NCBI GenBank assembly: GCA_004764695.1
Contig: SMSO01000035.1
Span: forward strand, 3,973,040 to 4,037,039
Source: Schizochytrium sp. TIO01
Taxonomy: Eukaryota > Sar > Bigyra > Thraustochytrida > Thraustochytriidae
Length of the DNA stretch: 64,000 nt
Reading direction: 5' to 3'
The notes under the pieces were generated by a model, which saw only the letters and a list, made by a program, of their open reading frames with translations, had not been told where the DNA came from and ran no database searches. Position numbers and translations under genes: made by a program. Positions 50,045 through 59,814 of the stretch are shown one piece after another; the stretch's first letter is position 1; each line of letters starts with the position of its first letter.

Positions 50045-52902
50045 CACTAAGCAAAGTGGTTCAAGACCCACTCAAGTATTTTGCTCTCGTAAAATGCATT
50101 TATAACCATGGTGAAGAGGGGGGGATGTACATTTGTTTTGGAAGATCTGCGATGTTTCTAGTTGATGATGAAATGGTTGGTGCAAATGGAAATGGCACAC
50201 TGTACTCGTGTCGGTATAGGTCACTCGAGCGGTGTGAAGTGGACACTAAGCAGCAAGAACTGTTTGCTCTTTATTTTATGGAAGGAACATCTTTATATGA
50301 AATGCAAGAGCAGAGTAATGATGAGGAAGATGACCAGGATGAGGCGACCTTCCCTCCAAAAATGCTTTTTCGTTGTGCAGATCGCGCAAGGCTCTGCACG
50401 GAGCTTGAAATCTATTTTCGAACAGACTTTATGTATCAACACTGGCAGATTCCGTTGATGCCGTTTGTTGTAGAATCGCATGATCTCTTACCTTTGCCTA
50501 CCGTACGCGCAAGACCTACTGTTTCTCCTGAGTATACTACAGCAAGCCTTGCAGGTTATCAATTCCATTGTCCTAATATCTATGATTATGCTGGGGGCTT
50601 TAGAGCAGGGCGGGCTTTAAGTGGTTCGAGCGGAAGAACTGTCAATGTTGCACAACGTCAAGATGTGATTGATGATGGAGCATTTGCAACTGCAACTACT
50701 GTTGAGGCTAGCACTATTGCTTCGGCTCGATATGTGAACATTCGTGGGAACCAAAGATCTGTTCAACCACTCCAACACTTCATGACGCCTGCACTGGAAA
50801 TAATTATTCACAAACCATATCCCATTGCCAGAAACTATTGTTCTCTAACTCTGGGGAGCGCTCAAAGAGCTCGCGATGTTGCGGAGCAATACATGCATTT
50901 AATCGGACAGGAGGTTCTTGATTATCGTATTGTTGGTCGTTTGCAGCGATATCAGCGCCGCCGCAATGACGCGAAACATGACTTGGCTATGTACAACTGC
51001 TGGCGACTGCATATGCGCACAGCTAAGCCCCGAAATAACACTCAACGATCCTTATATATGGCATTCCGGGATATTGCTATCTATATTATTCAACGGAGGT
51101 ATATTCCACCTAATATGGATCACTTCCAGACTATAGCGATTCTTGGATTTAGTCGTCATTATGACCATAATATTAAGGCTCATGTGGAGCACATCGCAGA
51201 TAGTTTCACATGCAGTACAAAATCAACAAGTTGGGATCAGCTCGTGGTGCAGACTAAAGCTAATGCGCTCATGCTCGACGAGACTTCCTACATGTGGTAC
51301 ACAACGCAATTGGAACCCCCCGTTAAACCTGTCGCGGCTGATCTTGCAACTTTGTTCTGCCAAAGTATCTTAGGGATTCTAGTCAGGGCGCGAGTCCAGC
51401 TTGGTACGGCGCAGGCATCGAAAAAAATCGATCTCCAAGCTGTTGGACCTGATCCATTTGAGTATGCACAACGCTTGGAGTCTCAAATTCCAGGAGGCTA
51501 TGCACAAGAGCTCTTGAGTGAACAGCTTATTCGTGGATGGAAAGCTCGCGTGTGGCGATATCTTGCATTTTGTGTTGATGGTGGGCTGTTTCCGGATGAT
51601 CTTAACTTGGACATATTATCTGTGGCTGTGCAACAACATTCGAAGCGCTTGCAGGAACTGTCTCAGCTTCTACAAACCTTGCTCTATTTGAGAGCTACAG
51701 GTGAAGACTTCCAAAAAATGCCGCTGCTTCTTAAAGTTGTTGATGACCGGCTTATGGACGACTTCACTTTCAATGAAAAGGTTTTGCAAAAATTACTGCA
51801 TTCGGGCTATATTAAGTGGCTCTTAGAATCATCTGGAGATGTGTTGGAGTATCCCCGTTTCCTCTCACGTCTTTTACAGAATGGAAGGGACCGCGTTCGA
51901 TGGGGTTTTGATCTCCAGACTCTCGTTTGCGAGCACCTTGCTCGTAGCAGTGTGGCATCAACAATGAAAATTTCCAGCTCAAACGCCTCTTTAGGCCACC
52001 CAGCTTACCTGGCACCCCCTTTATCAGATTTGGCGCTGCAGACAATCGTACCTGCTTTAATTGATGTGCTGAACGATGATACTTGCAATGAAAGAATACA
52101 AGTCTTGGTTGTCTCTAGTTTAGTGAATTACACTCGGGATAATGCTGTCTTAAAAACCAAAGTTATGGCTGGTGGAACATTTCGACAAGGTGCAATTGAG
52201 CGAATTTGTAGATTCCTGCAAAGCAAGAATGATGATCTTGTAAAGCACTCGGTCAGCTTGCTTAACAATTGTACGAAATCAGAGCAGTACCGCAATCAGG
52301 TCGCTAAGTTTCGCGCAATTGAATCACTCATGAGATTACTCCGAAGGAATGATTACCAGCCCCTTTATCGACCCATTCAAATTTTAACACAAGCGGCTGC
52401 TGTTGTAGGCAACTTAGCGAGTGATGTCAACCTTCGTGAACAAATCACTAACTCGCTTGGTTTTACTAAGAGGGTTCTTGAAGACCGCACTGCCCAAGTT
52501 CGTTTGCCCAAGGCTATCGATGAGCTCATAAGTCTTCTCAAAGATACAGATAATATTTTTAGTCCACAGCCGCAGTACGGAAGTCTCTGTATCACTGTGA
52601 TATATGCTCTGAGGAATTTATGTATCAAGCACAATTCAAACAAAGTTCATGTAGGTCTTATGGCGATCCCAACGCTTGTAGCAATCGCAAGAGATACGTC
52701 TGAAACTGGTGATGTTAATCATACTCTTTTAGAGGTGACCCTTCGCTGCATTTATATATTGAGTTTCCATCCGGACAACTGTTTACTTCTCCAAAAACAA
52801 GAGATTCTAAAAATTTTACAAGATAAGCAGAGCCCTAGTGTTGCAGAATTTAGAGTGCAAATTCAGAGAAAAATGAATGACGCACTAGGGTCATCTGCAT
52901 AA
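50045..52902 (+). CDS. PH-like plus armadillo-repeat protein, 5' end unresolved
   Basis: The main frame runs to a TAA at 52902 and looks coding from its first codons (DPLKYFALVKCIYNH), before the first ATG at 50125. The real start is therefore probably in upstream exons. The coordinate given is an acceptor-like CAG boundary. Candidate upstream coding pieces lie at 49692-49870 (MVSLNEQVAAVQDMQQMF) and 49890-50040 (RVDIARLRSIENLKEA), in other frames. Residues 1-100 of the main frame resemble a PH-like barrel (MYICFGRSAMFLVDDEM ... YSCRYRSLERCEVDTKQQEL). The middle is helical. The C-terminal third has armadillo-type repeats (VPALIDVLNDDTCNERIQVL, KHSVSLLNNCTKSEQYRNQV, AAAVVGNLASDVNLREQI). Likely a cytoplasmic scaffold; family not recognised. 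Confidence 0.65.
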
Positions 52903-54155
52903 TCTTGTGTAGTACATTCGACTATTAGCGTTATTTGGCTCTTGCTTACAATAAAAGATGAAATTTTCATGTTGTATTTTTACATAGAATGGCTTACATA
53001 TTGACATCCAGGTAATTGAGATTTTACCATGTCATTTCCAGGTCCTTATTTTTCCTTAGCTTTGTGGGCGACGTTTTGCTTCAATTTGATGTTGGGCTAT
53101 GAGGTTCTGCACCATAGAATGAGCTTTAAGAGATGAGAGCAGTGTCTGTGATGAATCAATATCCTATGTACTACCAAAAGGGTAGGCATCTATTGGCATA
53201 GCATAAATATATCAACCTGGACATCCATCGGAATTGGGATGAAAGAATTTGCAAAGGCTTCTAGATATACCGATTCATTGTTGTCAGTTTTGGCAAAGAC
53301 AAGAGCAAAGGAGTAGACTCGGAGAGGAGAACTGTAATAGAAACCAAAGCATCATCTACCATTCAATTGGACGTTCCATGTGATCTTAAAGCTATTCGGA
53401 AGCTGCATTGGTACTATAGGCGCTCAAAATTGTACATCCATTAATGTATTAGCTAATACGCAACCGGCAATATCGTGTCTATTGGGAGTGCTATGCCCTC
53501 CAAACTACAGTCTCTCACATTTCTATCTAGAAGGAGATAAGTAGTGTCACATCGAAGATAAAATGTAATGTTCCTTTCATCACACGCATGGGGTGGTGAT
53601 CGATCCACACAATAAACTGCGTGTTATGTTTCAAAAGAAGCAAAGACCATCGTGGTGACTTGGTCGAGAAAAGATGCAGCATGGTGTATCAGTCGTGTTA
53701 TAATCGACAATATCAAAAACTCCACACTGGGCATCGTATTCGTTACGCAAAAAACCACGAATTCTGATCCAATAACAACAAAGGAAGGCATCTAATGTTC
53801 CAAGTTTAGGTCTATGATAAACGAAACAACTTCCAAACGAGGGATCATCAATTGTCATTGAAGAGCCTATTTAGTTATTTATAGCCAATTGAGATAGTCA
53901 GCGCAGCAGCAACACAGCTGAGTGAAAGCATTGAGTGCAAGGATAAAACTCCCAAGAATAAAATAGGGAATAAACGAAGATTTACTATTCAGTATACACC
54001 CTTCTTGAATTCAACCCCAAAATATATTTACCAAAAGTAAGGAGCTGAAGAAGCAATATTAGTATCAAGCAAGCAAATAGAAGGTACTTAAAAGCGCACA
54101 CACTTTAGGTATTGGATCGATGGTTGTTTGAATGATATTTCGCCAACCTCGAATT
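52903..54155. other. Long spacer with coding-like islands
   Basis: No gene can be called. On the minus strand 53631-53858 has an ATG-started 75-codon frame (contains YHRPKLGTLDAFLCCYW). At 53221-53330 there is a frame reading LRVYSFALVFAKTDNNESVY, and at about 53345-53415 LPNSFKITWNVQLNG, all separated by stops. A plus-strand frame over 53280-53440 is similarly open. They may be remnants of a decayed gene. Confidence 0.35.
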
Positions 54156-54998
54156 TTATAGCATATCAAGCTTACTCTGGATTTCTTCAAGCTGCTGAAA
54201 AAAATCAAACAGCTGATCATGCGAAAAAGAGAGTGAGAGGGAAGTTGACTCTCGGCCTTGCTCCAGAGATGAAAAACTTTGTTTGCTCTTGTGTTGGTCC
54301 TTCTTACATTTCAATTGCATATGCAAATTAGCATATGGGATAGCAAGCTTGTAGGCGTAGGAATTAGCAAGATGAATGCCTATATCCCAATCAACATGCC
54401 GAAGTCTGGGCGGTTCAACTATTAAAGAACCGGTATGAAGACTAAGGAGCCTATTGCTCCATGCATTGCCCATGGCTCGTGCGTGTTCCTGGCTGAAGCC
54501 GCATGCTTTGGAGTTGAGAAACGTGGCTAATACTTTCCCTGAGCATTGTAGTCTCTCGCTCTCTTCAATTAAATGCATGTAAAATTTCTCAATTATTTCT
54601 GCTGCTTCCCTTGGCACCCCCAGCGTTTTGGAAAACCCTTCACGAACCTGCTCAGAAAATGGGCATTTATCGTATTTCTCTTTGCTGGAGCTGTTCTCAT
54701 CAACGCTGGTTTTCTCTTTTGTCTTCGTTACCGTCGAACCGGTCAAGACACTAACCTCTAAATACGCTAATCTGGCCTCAATCGCAGCAGACATGGAGGC
54801 CTCAACAGCTGCAGAGTTCTCGACCGCGCTCAGAATAGACCTCGCCTCGATCACAACGTTATCCGGCAATTCCAAACGTGCTGCCATGGTCCTCAACCTC
54901 GGCAGAAGTTTCGCTTCATCGTTTTGAAGCCGCCTTGACCCTGTGCAAGAACGTGTCTTCAAGAGCGATCGATCCGCTTTGAGAGCAATTCTTTTCAT
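54156..54998 (-). CDS. COMMD10: COMM domain protein, COMMD10-like
   Basis: 280 aa from the ATG at 54998; an internal Met at about residue 38 (MAARLELPD) is an alternative start. The N-terminal part is the helical HN domain, with a Lys/Ser/Glu insertion (about 90-108). The C-terminal COMM domain starts PPRLRHVDWDIGIHLANSYA, carrying the family's conserved Trp after the proline pair, and ends FSHDQLFDFFQQLEEIQSKL. That ending corresponds closely to my recollection of the human COMMD10 C-terminus. COMMD proteins form the ring of the Commander complex (with CCDC22/CCDC93 and Retriever), which recycles membrane proteins from endosomes. It shares a 265-bp divergent promoter with VPS8, another endosomal gene. 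No introns. Confidence 0.75.
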   Translation of the reverse strand: MKRIALKADRSLLKTRSCTGSRRLQNDEAKLLPRLRTMAARLELPDNVVIEARSILSAVENSAAVEASMSAAIEARLAYLEVSVLTGSTVTKTKEKTSVDENSSSKEKYDKCPFSEQVREGFSKTLGVPREAAEIIEKFYMHLIEESERLQCSGKVLATFLNSKACGFSQEHARAMGNAWSNRLLSLHTGSLIVEPPRLRHVDWDIGIHLANSYAYKLAIPYANLHMQLKCKKDQHKSKQSFSSLEQGRESTSLSLSFSHDQLFDFFQQLEEIQSKLDML

Positions 54999-55263
54999 TC
55001 ACTTTCTTTCTTTTATTTCTTTTCCTGTCTCTCTCTACTAAGTACCTGCCTACCCAATTGCATAGTACTGACTTAGGCAACGAAACTTAAGAGGGGAAAC
55101 CTTAAACATGCAAAGAAAGACAAAGAAGATACTAAAGACCAATTCGCTTGTGTTTCGGGTCTCCAACTCGACTTCAAATTCCTCATCGAAGTTGACGTTG
55201 GGCAGAGCAAACTTGGGACTAAAGTGGAGCGTTTCATAGCGGGGTTTTCTCTCCATTCTCGCG
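54999..55263. promoter_or_regulatory. Short bidirectional promoter region, COMMD10 / VPS8
   Basis: 265 bp separate the two divergent ATGs, leaving room only for shared promoter and leaders. It starts with a TTTC-rich pyrimidine tract on the COMMD10 side. No specific element identified. Confidence 0.5.
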
Positions 55264-58200
55264 ATGCAGCGGCACCGCTCCGCTTTGGAGGAGCTGGTGC
55301 TCGAGGCCAGCAGCGGCGAAGAAGACGCTGTTGACGACTTCGTGTCCTCCACATCCTCCACTGGAAACCAAGAAGGCCGGGCCTCCTTGCTCCGTAGCGA
55401 CCTTCACGAAAATAGTGAAGACGGAGATAGCAGCGGTGATCCCAACGAAGGTGCCTCAAATGCATACGAAATCCAAGGAATCAAAAATGATGGCAACTCC
55501 AGCAGTATCAGCAGCAATATTAACAACAAAACGAACGACATTGATAATAGCTCAAACCGTATTAGTGAGGACGATGATTCTCAAGCAAAGGAACGAGGTG
55601 GTTTAAGGATAGCTGCCCCCCCCACGGTAGATGAACTCCTCGCTGAGGACCCCGAGGAGCTCGATGGCCTCAGAACCCGGGGAGACGATTCTTCAGATCC
55701 GGAGGCGAGTGCGCAAGACCTTGAGGCTTTACTCGCGGAGGAAGAACAGGAAGCAGATGAGCATCTTCTGTCAGGCACTCAACAGCTGGTGACAGCTAAT
55801 GCCTCAGCTGCGATAAGCAACGAGCCAGACCAACAATTTGTAAATGATGAGCAAACGTCAGATGGTCAACTGCAAACAAAAAAGCCTCAAGAAGGCGAAG
55901 TTGCCCAGCCTCCGAGAGCTAGTGTGGGTAACCAAGTTACGAATGATAGTGAGAGTCAACGACAAAGGGTAATGCGACGCCAATCATCAGAAGCCAGTCA
56001 CCGGATAAAGCGATTAACAAGTTACACGAATGTTGGCAATCGGGAGATCTCAGCGCCTCTGCATGAAATTAGGGCTAAATTTCGAGCACGATCAAACGCA
56101 AATTTTGCATCTGCCAGCGCAGGGGATACAAATGTGCAAGTAGCTCAAGTGGTAAGTTTAGATGTTATGGATAACATCTCAGCAAGCCTTGAACGCAATG
56201 CTCAATTTGAACAACACGGACCAGGTCTTCCCACCTCAATTACAGTGGTTGAGACAGGAATTATTGTTGGCACATCCCGTTCTTTAGTCCTTGTGTTTGA
56301 TGATGAGCAACGCTGCACCCGTATTCTGTGCAAAGGTCGTGCCTTTGATAAGGTTGATACAGCTCTGAAATTTAGCTTATCATCTGATAGCAATTTCGGA
56401 CCGGTCAGTTCTATGGATGCAGCAGCGTCTGGTGTTAACGGTCATAACTTGCTCGCTATTGGATATGCACGAGGCCGCGTAGAAATATGGGATTTGACCA
56501 GATTCTCTTTATTACGACACCTTTCCGACGGACCTAACGCTCACACATGTGCAGTCTGTTCACTGCGTTTCGTGGGCGTTGGAGGTTCTCAAAGCAGTCG
56601 CTTCGACCTTGGCGCTGGGCCCGCAGCCCCTCGTAAGCCGTATGCTACTCTTGTCAGTGCAGATACAAGCGGTGTGGTAAATATGCTCATTCTCTCCAAG
56701 ACGCTGGTAATATTCAGTCTTGAATCAAAGTGCCTTCTGGACGGTGGTGCTGGGCAAGTCGTTGCCACTGCGGCAATCGAACTTCTTAATTTAGTAGCTC
56801 TTGCTACACGCAGGGACACTTTTATTGTTTCGTTGGACAATAATACAGCAAAAATCACTCATAGGTGGCCAATGAATAAAACATCACCTCCTGAAGGGCT
56901 TCTGCCGCGGCTTTCCTGGGGAAATGCGCGGCTGGCAGATGATTTTGCACGTCAAAAGTCACCCCATATCCTTGCGCGAGCAGAAGGCAATACAATCCAT
57001 TTTTTGCGTTGTGACGTAGCTCTGAATCGAAAAACTAGGAAAAGGCAACAGCGAAACGACTTATCGAGGGAAATATACACGGATTCAAGTGCTGAGAATA
57101 TTGTTGCCTTGGAGTGGCTCAGCGAAACACTTTTAGCTTTTCTGACAGGTGACTACGACCTTTGTATCTTAGACGTGTCCGGAATGGCTGTTGTAGAGCG
57201 CACAAGTGTGCAGAATGTGGAGTTAGTATGGACTGCTTTTAGCACGAAAGATTTTTCTTTTCAAAACAGTGTTCGGGCTAGTGGATCGACCTTATACCTT
57301 TTAGGTATCCGCCAGCTCAGCATTGCTCGAGTACAATCGTGGGTTCAACGAGTAGAGACACTTATCGCTCATAACGGATGGTTGGAAGCGCTAGCACTTG
57401 CTCTAGACCACTATCAACTGACAGGACACCGAGAGAAACGAGATCTTGTTGATCTTGTTACCCGGTTTGTCACAACTGCGGCAGGAACGTCTATGCTTGA
57501 TGATTCTAGATCGGTGGCGGCTTGTATAGAGTATTGTGTTGAAATAGAGAAAACCGACTACCTCTTTGATACGGTCTACGATGTTTTCGTACAGTGTGGT
57601 CAGCAAAGCACTTTCTTGCGCTTGATGGAGCCATATATTCTGAACAGGCTTTTAACAGTCGTGCGCCCCTCTGTTCTTCAAGATTTTGTCCAGGAGTACC
57701 TTAATCACGACCAGGCAGAGCGTTTGGAGCAATGCATCTTACATCTTACGCCTGATACCATTCGCACAGATCTACATACTCTAGTTAATGTATGTAAGAC
57801 GAATGGTCTCCTATCTGGTCTCGTGTATCTGTACAATGCTGGCCTGAATGACTATGAAACCCCTGCCAAAACACTACTTGAGATGGGGGAAATGGAAAAA
57901 TTACTCTCCTATATGGAAACCTCTTTCCATGGTTTAACCTATCCATTTGGATTTCCTATGGAGACTGGCGACGACGGAGGTGCTGCGTTTGTTCGCGTGA
58001 CTCTACTCACATTTTTAATCGAGAATCTTAAACCAATGGCTCGAGCTCTTGTTTTAGAAGCAAATGATGTCTCGGACCTTTTTGCTCTTTGTCGCGTCGG
58101 ACTTGGCGTACACCAAGATGAATGGGAGATGCGCGTGATTGACGCAGTTCGATCCCTTGACCTTTCTGAAGCGGTTTCGCTATGCTATAGTCGTTTACTT

Positions 58201-59529
58201 GAGCATCATGTGCCAGGACTTCGAGACCCGGAGCTGGTGGATCAAATTCTTCAGCGAGGCATCCATGAAGTTAGCGATCAGAGCGAAATGGTTGAACTGC
58301 TCAAGAATTGTGATGGTGACTTGTATGATGTAGAACAACTTACAGAGCAACTTCGTGCATTCGAATGGAATGATGCACTGTCTACCTTACATTCGAAAGC
58401 TTTGGAGGCCGCAATTTCTGATGGACAAGACTTGAACAGGATTAAGTCGGTCTACGAGCAGATAATTAGTGTGTCGGCAAAACCTGCTGCCTTTGTTCAT
58501 GACCAACTTGTACAACACAGTGATTCAATTATAGTTCGAGAGGCTCTCGAAGCAGCGGTTAAAGAGAATCTTGCTAGCCTCTTGAAAGTTGATGATGAAC
58601 GCGACCTTGCCGCACAAGTGATTGTGCGGCTTGTTTCAAACGCAGAAGACTTAGAGGCATTTCCTGAATTACAATTTCTACACATGAAGAACTCATACTT
58701 AAATAGCTCTTTAGGTCATGACCCATCGCAGTCAAGCTCGTATGGTTTCAATGATGAGCACAGTATTGTTCGATTTGTTGAGTTATTGTGTCAGTTTGAG
58801 CCCCGCGGGGTGCTTCGCTTTATGCGAGATAATGATGGACTCTATCCTTTAGACCTGGTTCTCGATATTTGCAAAGCCTACAATGTCCGTGATGCTGCAG
58901 CATTTCTCCTCGAACGTATCGGCGACACCACTGCTGCTCTTTTGACTATTTTGAGTTCTTTCGAAGACCACTCTGTGCTCGAATCGCTTGAGCGGACACG
59001 TGCTGTTTCTCTTGCTGCAATTCAACTCTGTGAGCGAAACTCTTTGGCTGATCTAGATGCTGAAAATGCGGAGCGGCTATGGTTTGCGCTGCTCGATGCT
59101 GTTGCTAAGCTCCCCGAAGAGACACCCGCACAAGCTTCCAATAATACTGCTGTACTCCGTCAAGTTCTCGATGCTATGATGACCCGAGTTGAATCGAACA
59201 CCATTCTCAGCAATATCAAAGCAGATTCATTTGGACAAATTCGCCATACTGTCAAGTGCATGGTTGATGCTCGAGTATATGAGAAGCAAATTTTACTTAC
59301 AGCTCGGAGATTAGCGTCTAATGATTTGGTCGACCTTGTGCGGGCTAAGCATGGCACCTTAGCTAAAGCTTCTACCCGTATATTTACACAAAAAGTATTA
59401 ACAACAGTATCTCGCCAGAGACAACAACCGGGAGTTTGGTCGGCATCAAGTAGCGCTAGAGCTATGCAACCATCTTGGGATGAGCAAATCTCGGATCTTT
59501 TACCTACTCGGCTGAAAATTGACCCGTGA
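55264..59529 (+). CDS. VPS8: VPS8, CORVET tethering complex subunit
   Basis: 1421 aa, intronless. Residues 1-260 are an acidic, Ser/Asn/Gln-rich extension. About 310-660 fit the N-terminal beta-propeller (IIVGTSRSLVLVFDDEQ, LLAIGYARGRVEIWDLTRFS, LVSADTSGVVNMLILS). About 680-1400 form an alpha-solenoid with the Vps8-typical segment LVYLYNAGLNDYETPAKTLL and later clathrin-repeat-like helices. VPS8 is the CORVET-specific subunit that binds Rab5/Vps21 and tethers early endosomes. Yeast and animal Vps8 end in a RING-type domain. Here the tail (TVSRQRQQPGVWSASS ... LLPTRLKIDP) has no Cys/His cluster, so the RING seems absent or the frame ends early. It is convergent with APC1 (285 bp). Confidence 0.82.
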   Translation: MQRHRSALEELVLEASSGEEDAVDDFVSSTSSTGNQEGRASLLRSDLHENSEDGDSSGDPNEGASNAYEIQGIKNDGNSSSISSNINNKTNDIDNSSNRISEDDDSQAKERGGLRIAAPPTVDELLAEDPEELDGLRTRGDDSSDPEASAQDLEALLAEEEQEADEHLLSGTQQLVTANASAAISNEPDQQFVNDEQTSDGQLQTKKPQEGEVAQPPRASVGNQVTNDSESQRQRVMRRQSSEASHRIKRLTSYTNVGNREISAPLHEIRAKFRARSNANFASASAGDTNVQVAQVVSLDVMDNISASLERNAQFEQHGPGLPTSITVVETGIIVGTSRSLVLVFDDEQRCTRILCKGRAFDKVDTALKFSLSSDSNFGPVSSMDAAASGVNGHNLLAIGYARGRVEIWDLTRFSLLRHLSDGPNAHTCAVCSLRFVGVGGSQSSRFDLGAGPAAPRKPYATLVSADTSGVVNMLILSKTLVIFSLESKCLLDGGAGQVVATAAIELLNLVALATRRDTFIVSLDNNTAKITHRWPMNKTSPPEGLLPRLSWGNARLADDFARQKSPHILARAEGNTIHFLRCDVALNRKTRKRQQRNDLSREIYTDSSAENIVALEWLSETLLAFLTGDYDLCILDVSGMAVVERTSVQNVELVWTAFSTKDFSFQNSVRASGSTLYLLGIRQLSIARVQSWVQRVETLIAHNGWLEALALALDHYQLTGHREKRDLVDLVTRFVTTAAGTSMLDDSRSVAACIEYCVEIEKTDYLFDTVYDVFVQCGQQSTFLRLMEPYILNRLLTVVRPSVLQDFVQEYLNHDQAERLEQCILHLTPDTIRTDLHTLVNVCKTNGLLSGLVYLYNAGLNDYETPAKTLLEMGEMEKLLSYMETSFHGLTYPFGFPMETGDDGGAAFVRVTLLTFLIENLKPMARALVLEANDVSDLFALCRVGLGVHQDEWEMRVIDAVRSLDLSEAVSLCYSRLLEHHVPGLRDPELVDQILQRGIHEVSDQSEMVELLKNCDGDLYDVEQLTEQLRAFEWNDALSTLHSKALEAAISDGQDLNRIKSVYEQIISVSAKPAAFVHDQLVQHSDSIIVREALEAAVKENLASLLKVDDERDLAAQVIVRLVSNAEDLEAFPELQFLHMKNSYLNSSLGHDPSQSSSYGFNDEHSIVRFVELLCQFEPRGVLRFMRDNDGLYPLDLVLDICKAYNVRDAAAFLLERIGDTTAALLTILSSFEDHSVLESLERTRAVSLAAIQLCERNSLADLDAENAERLWFALLDAVAKLPEETPAQASNNTAVLRQVLDAMMTRVESNTILSNIKADSFGQIRHTVKCMVDARVYEKQILLTARRLASNDLVDLVRAKHGTLAKASTRIFTQKVLTTVSRQRQQPGVWSASSSARAMQPSWDEQISDLLPTRLKIDP

Positions 59530-59814
59530 GAATAAACCTTTGTAATTGAGAAACAATAATCCAGACCTTCTAGTTTACTTGGCATCTGATAGAAACCTTC
59601 AAGAATATTTTTAGTTAAGTGATTCTGATTGAATCACTGACACGCTGTATAGTTTTATTCTGTTTCCTTCCATCTTTGTGCAATAATATATAAAAATTAG
59701 ATGCGCCAATCAACAACATATCTCCATTCAACTGTTTTAAAGTGGAAATTAAAGTTTACTCGTTTTTGTAGCAATTTAAAAAGAAAAAAATCAAGATGGC
59801 TTTAAGAAGAAAAT

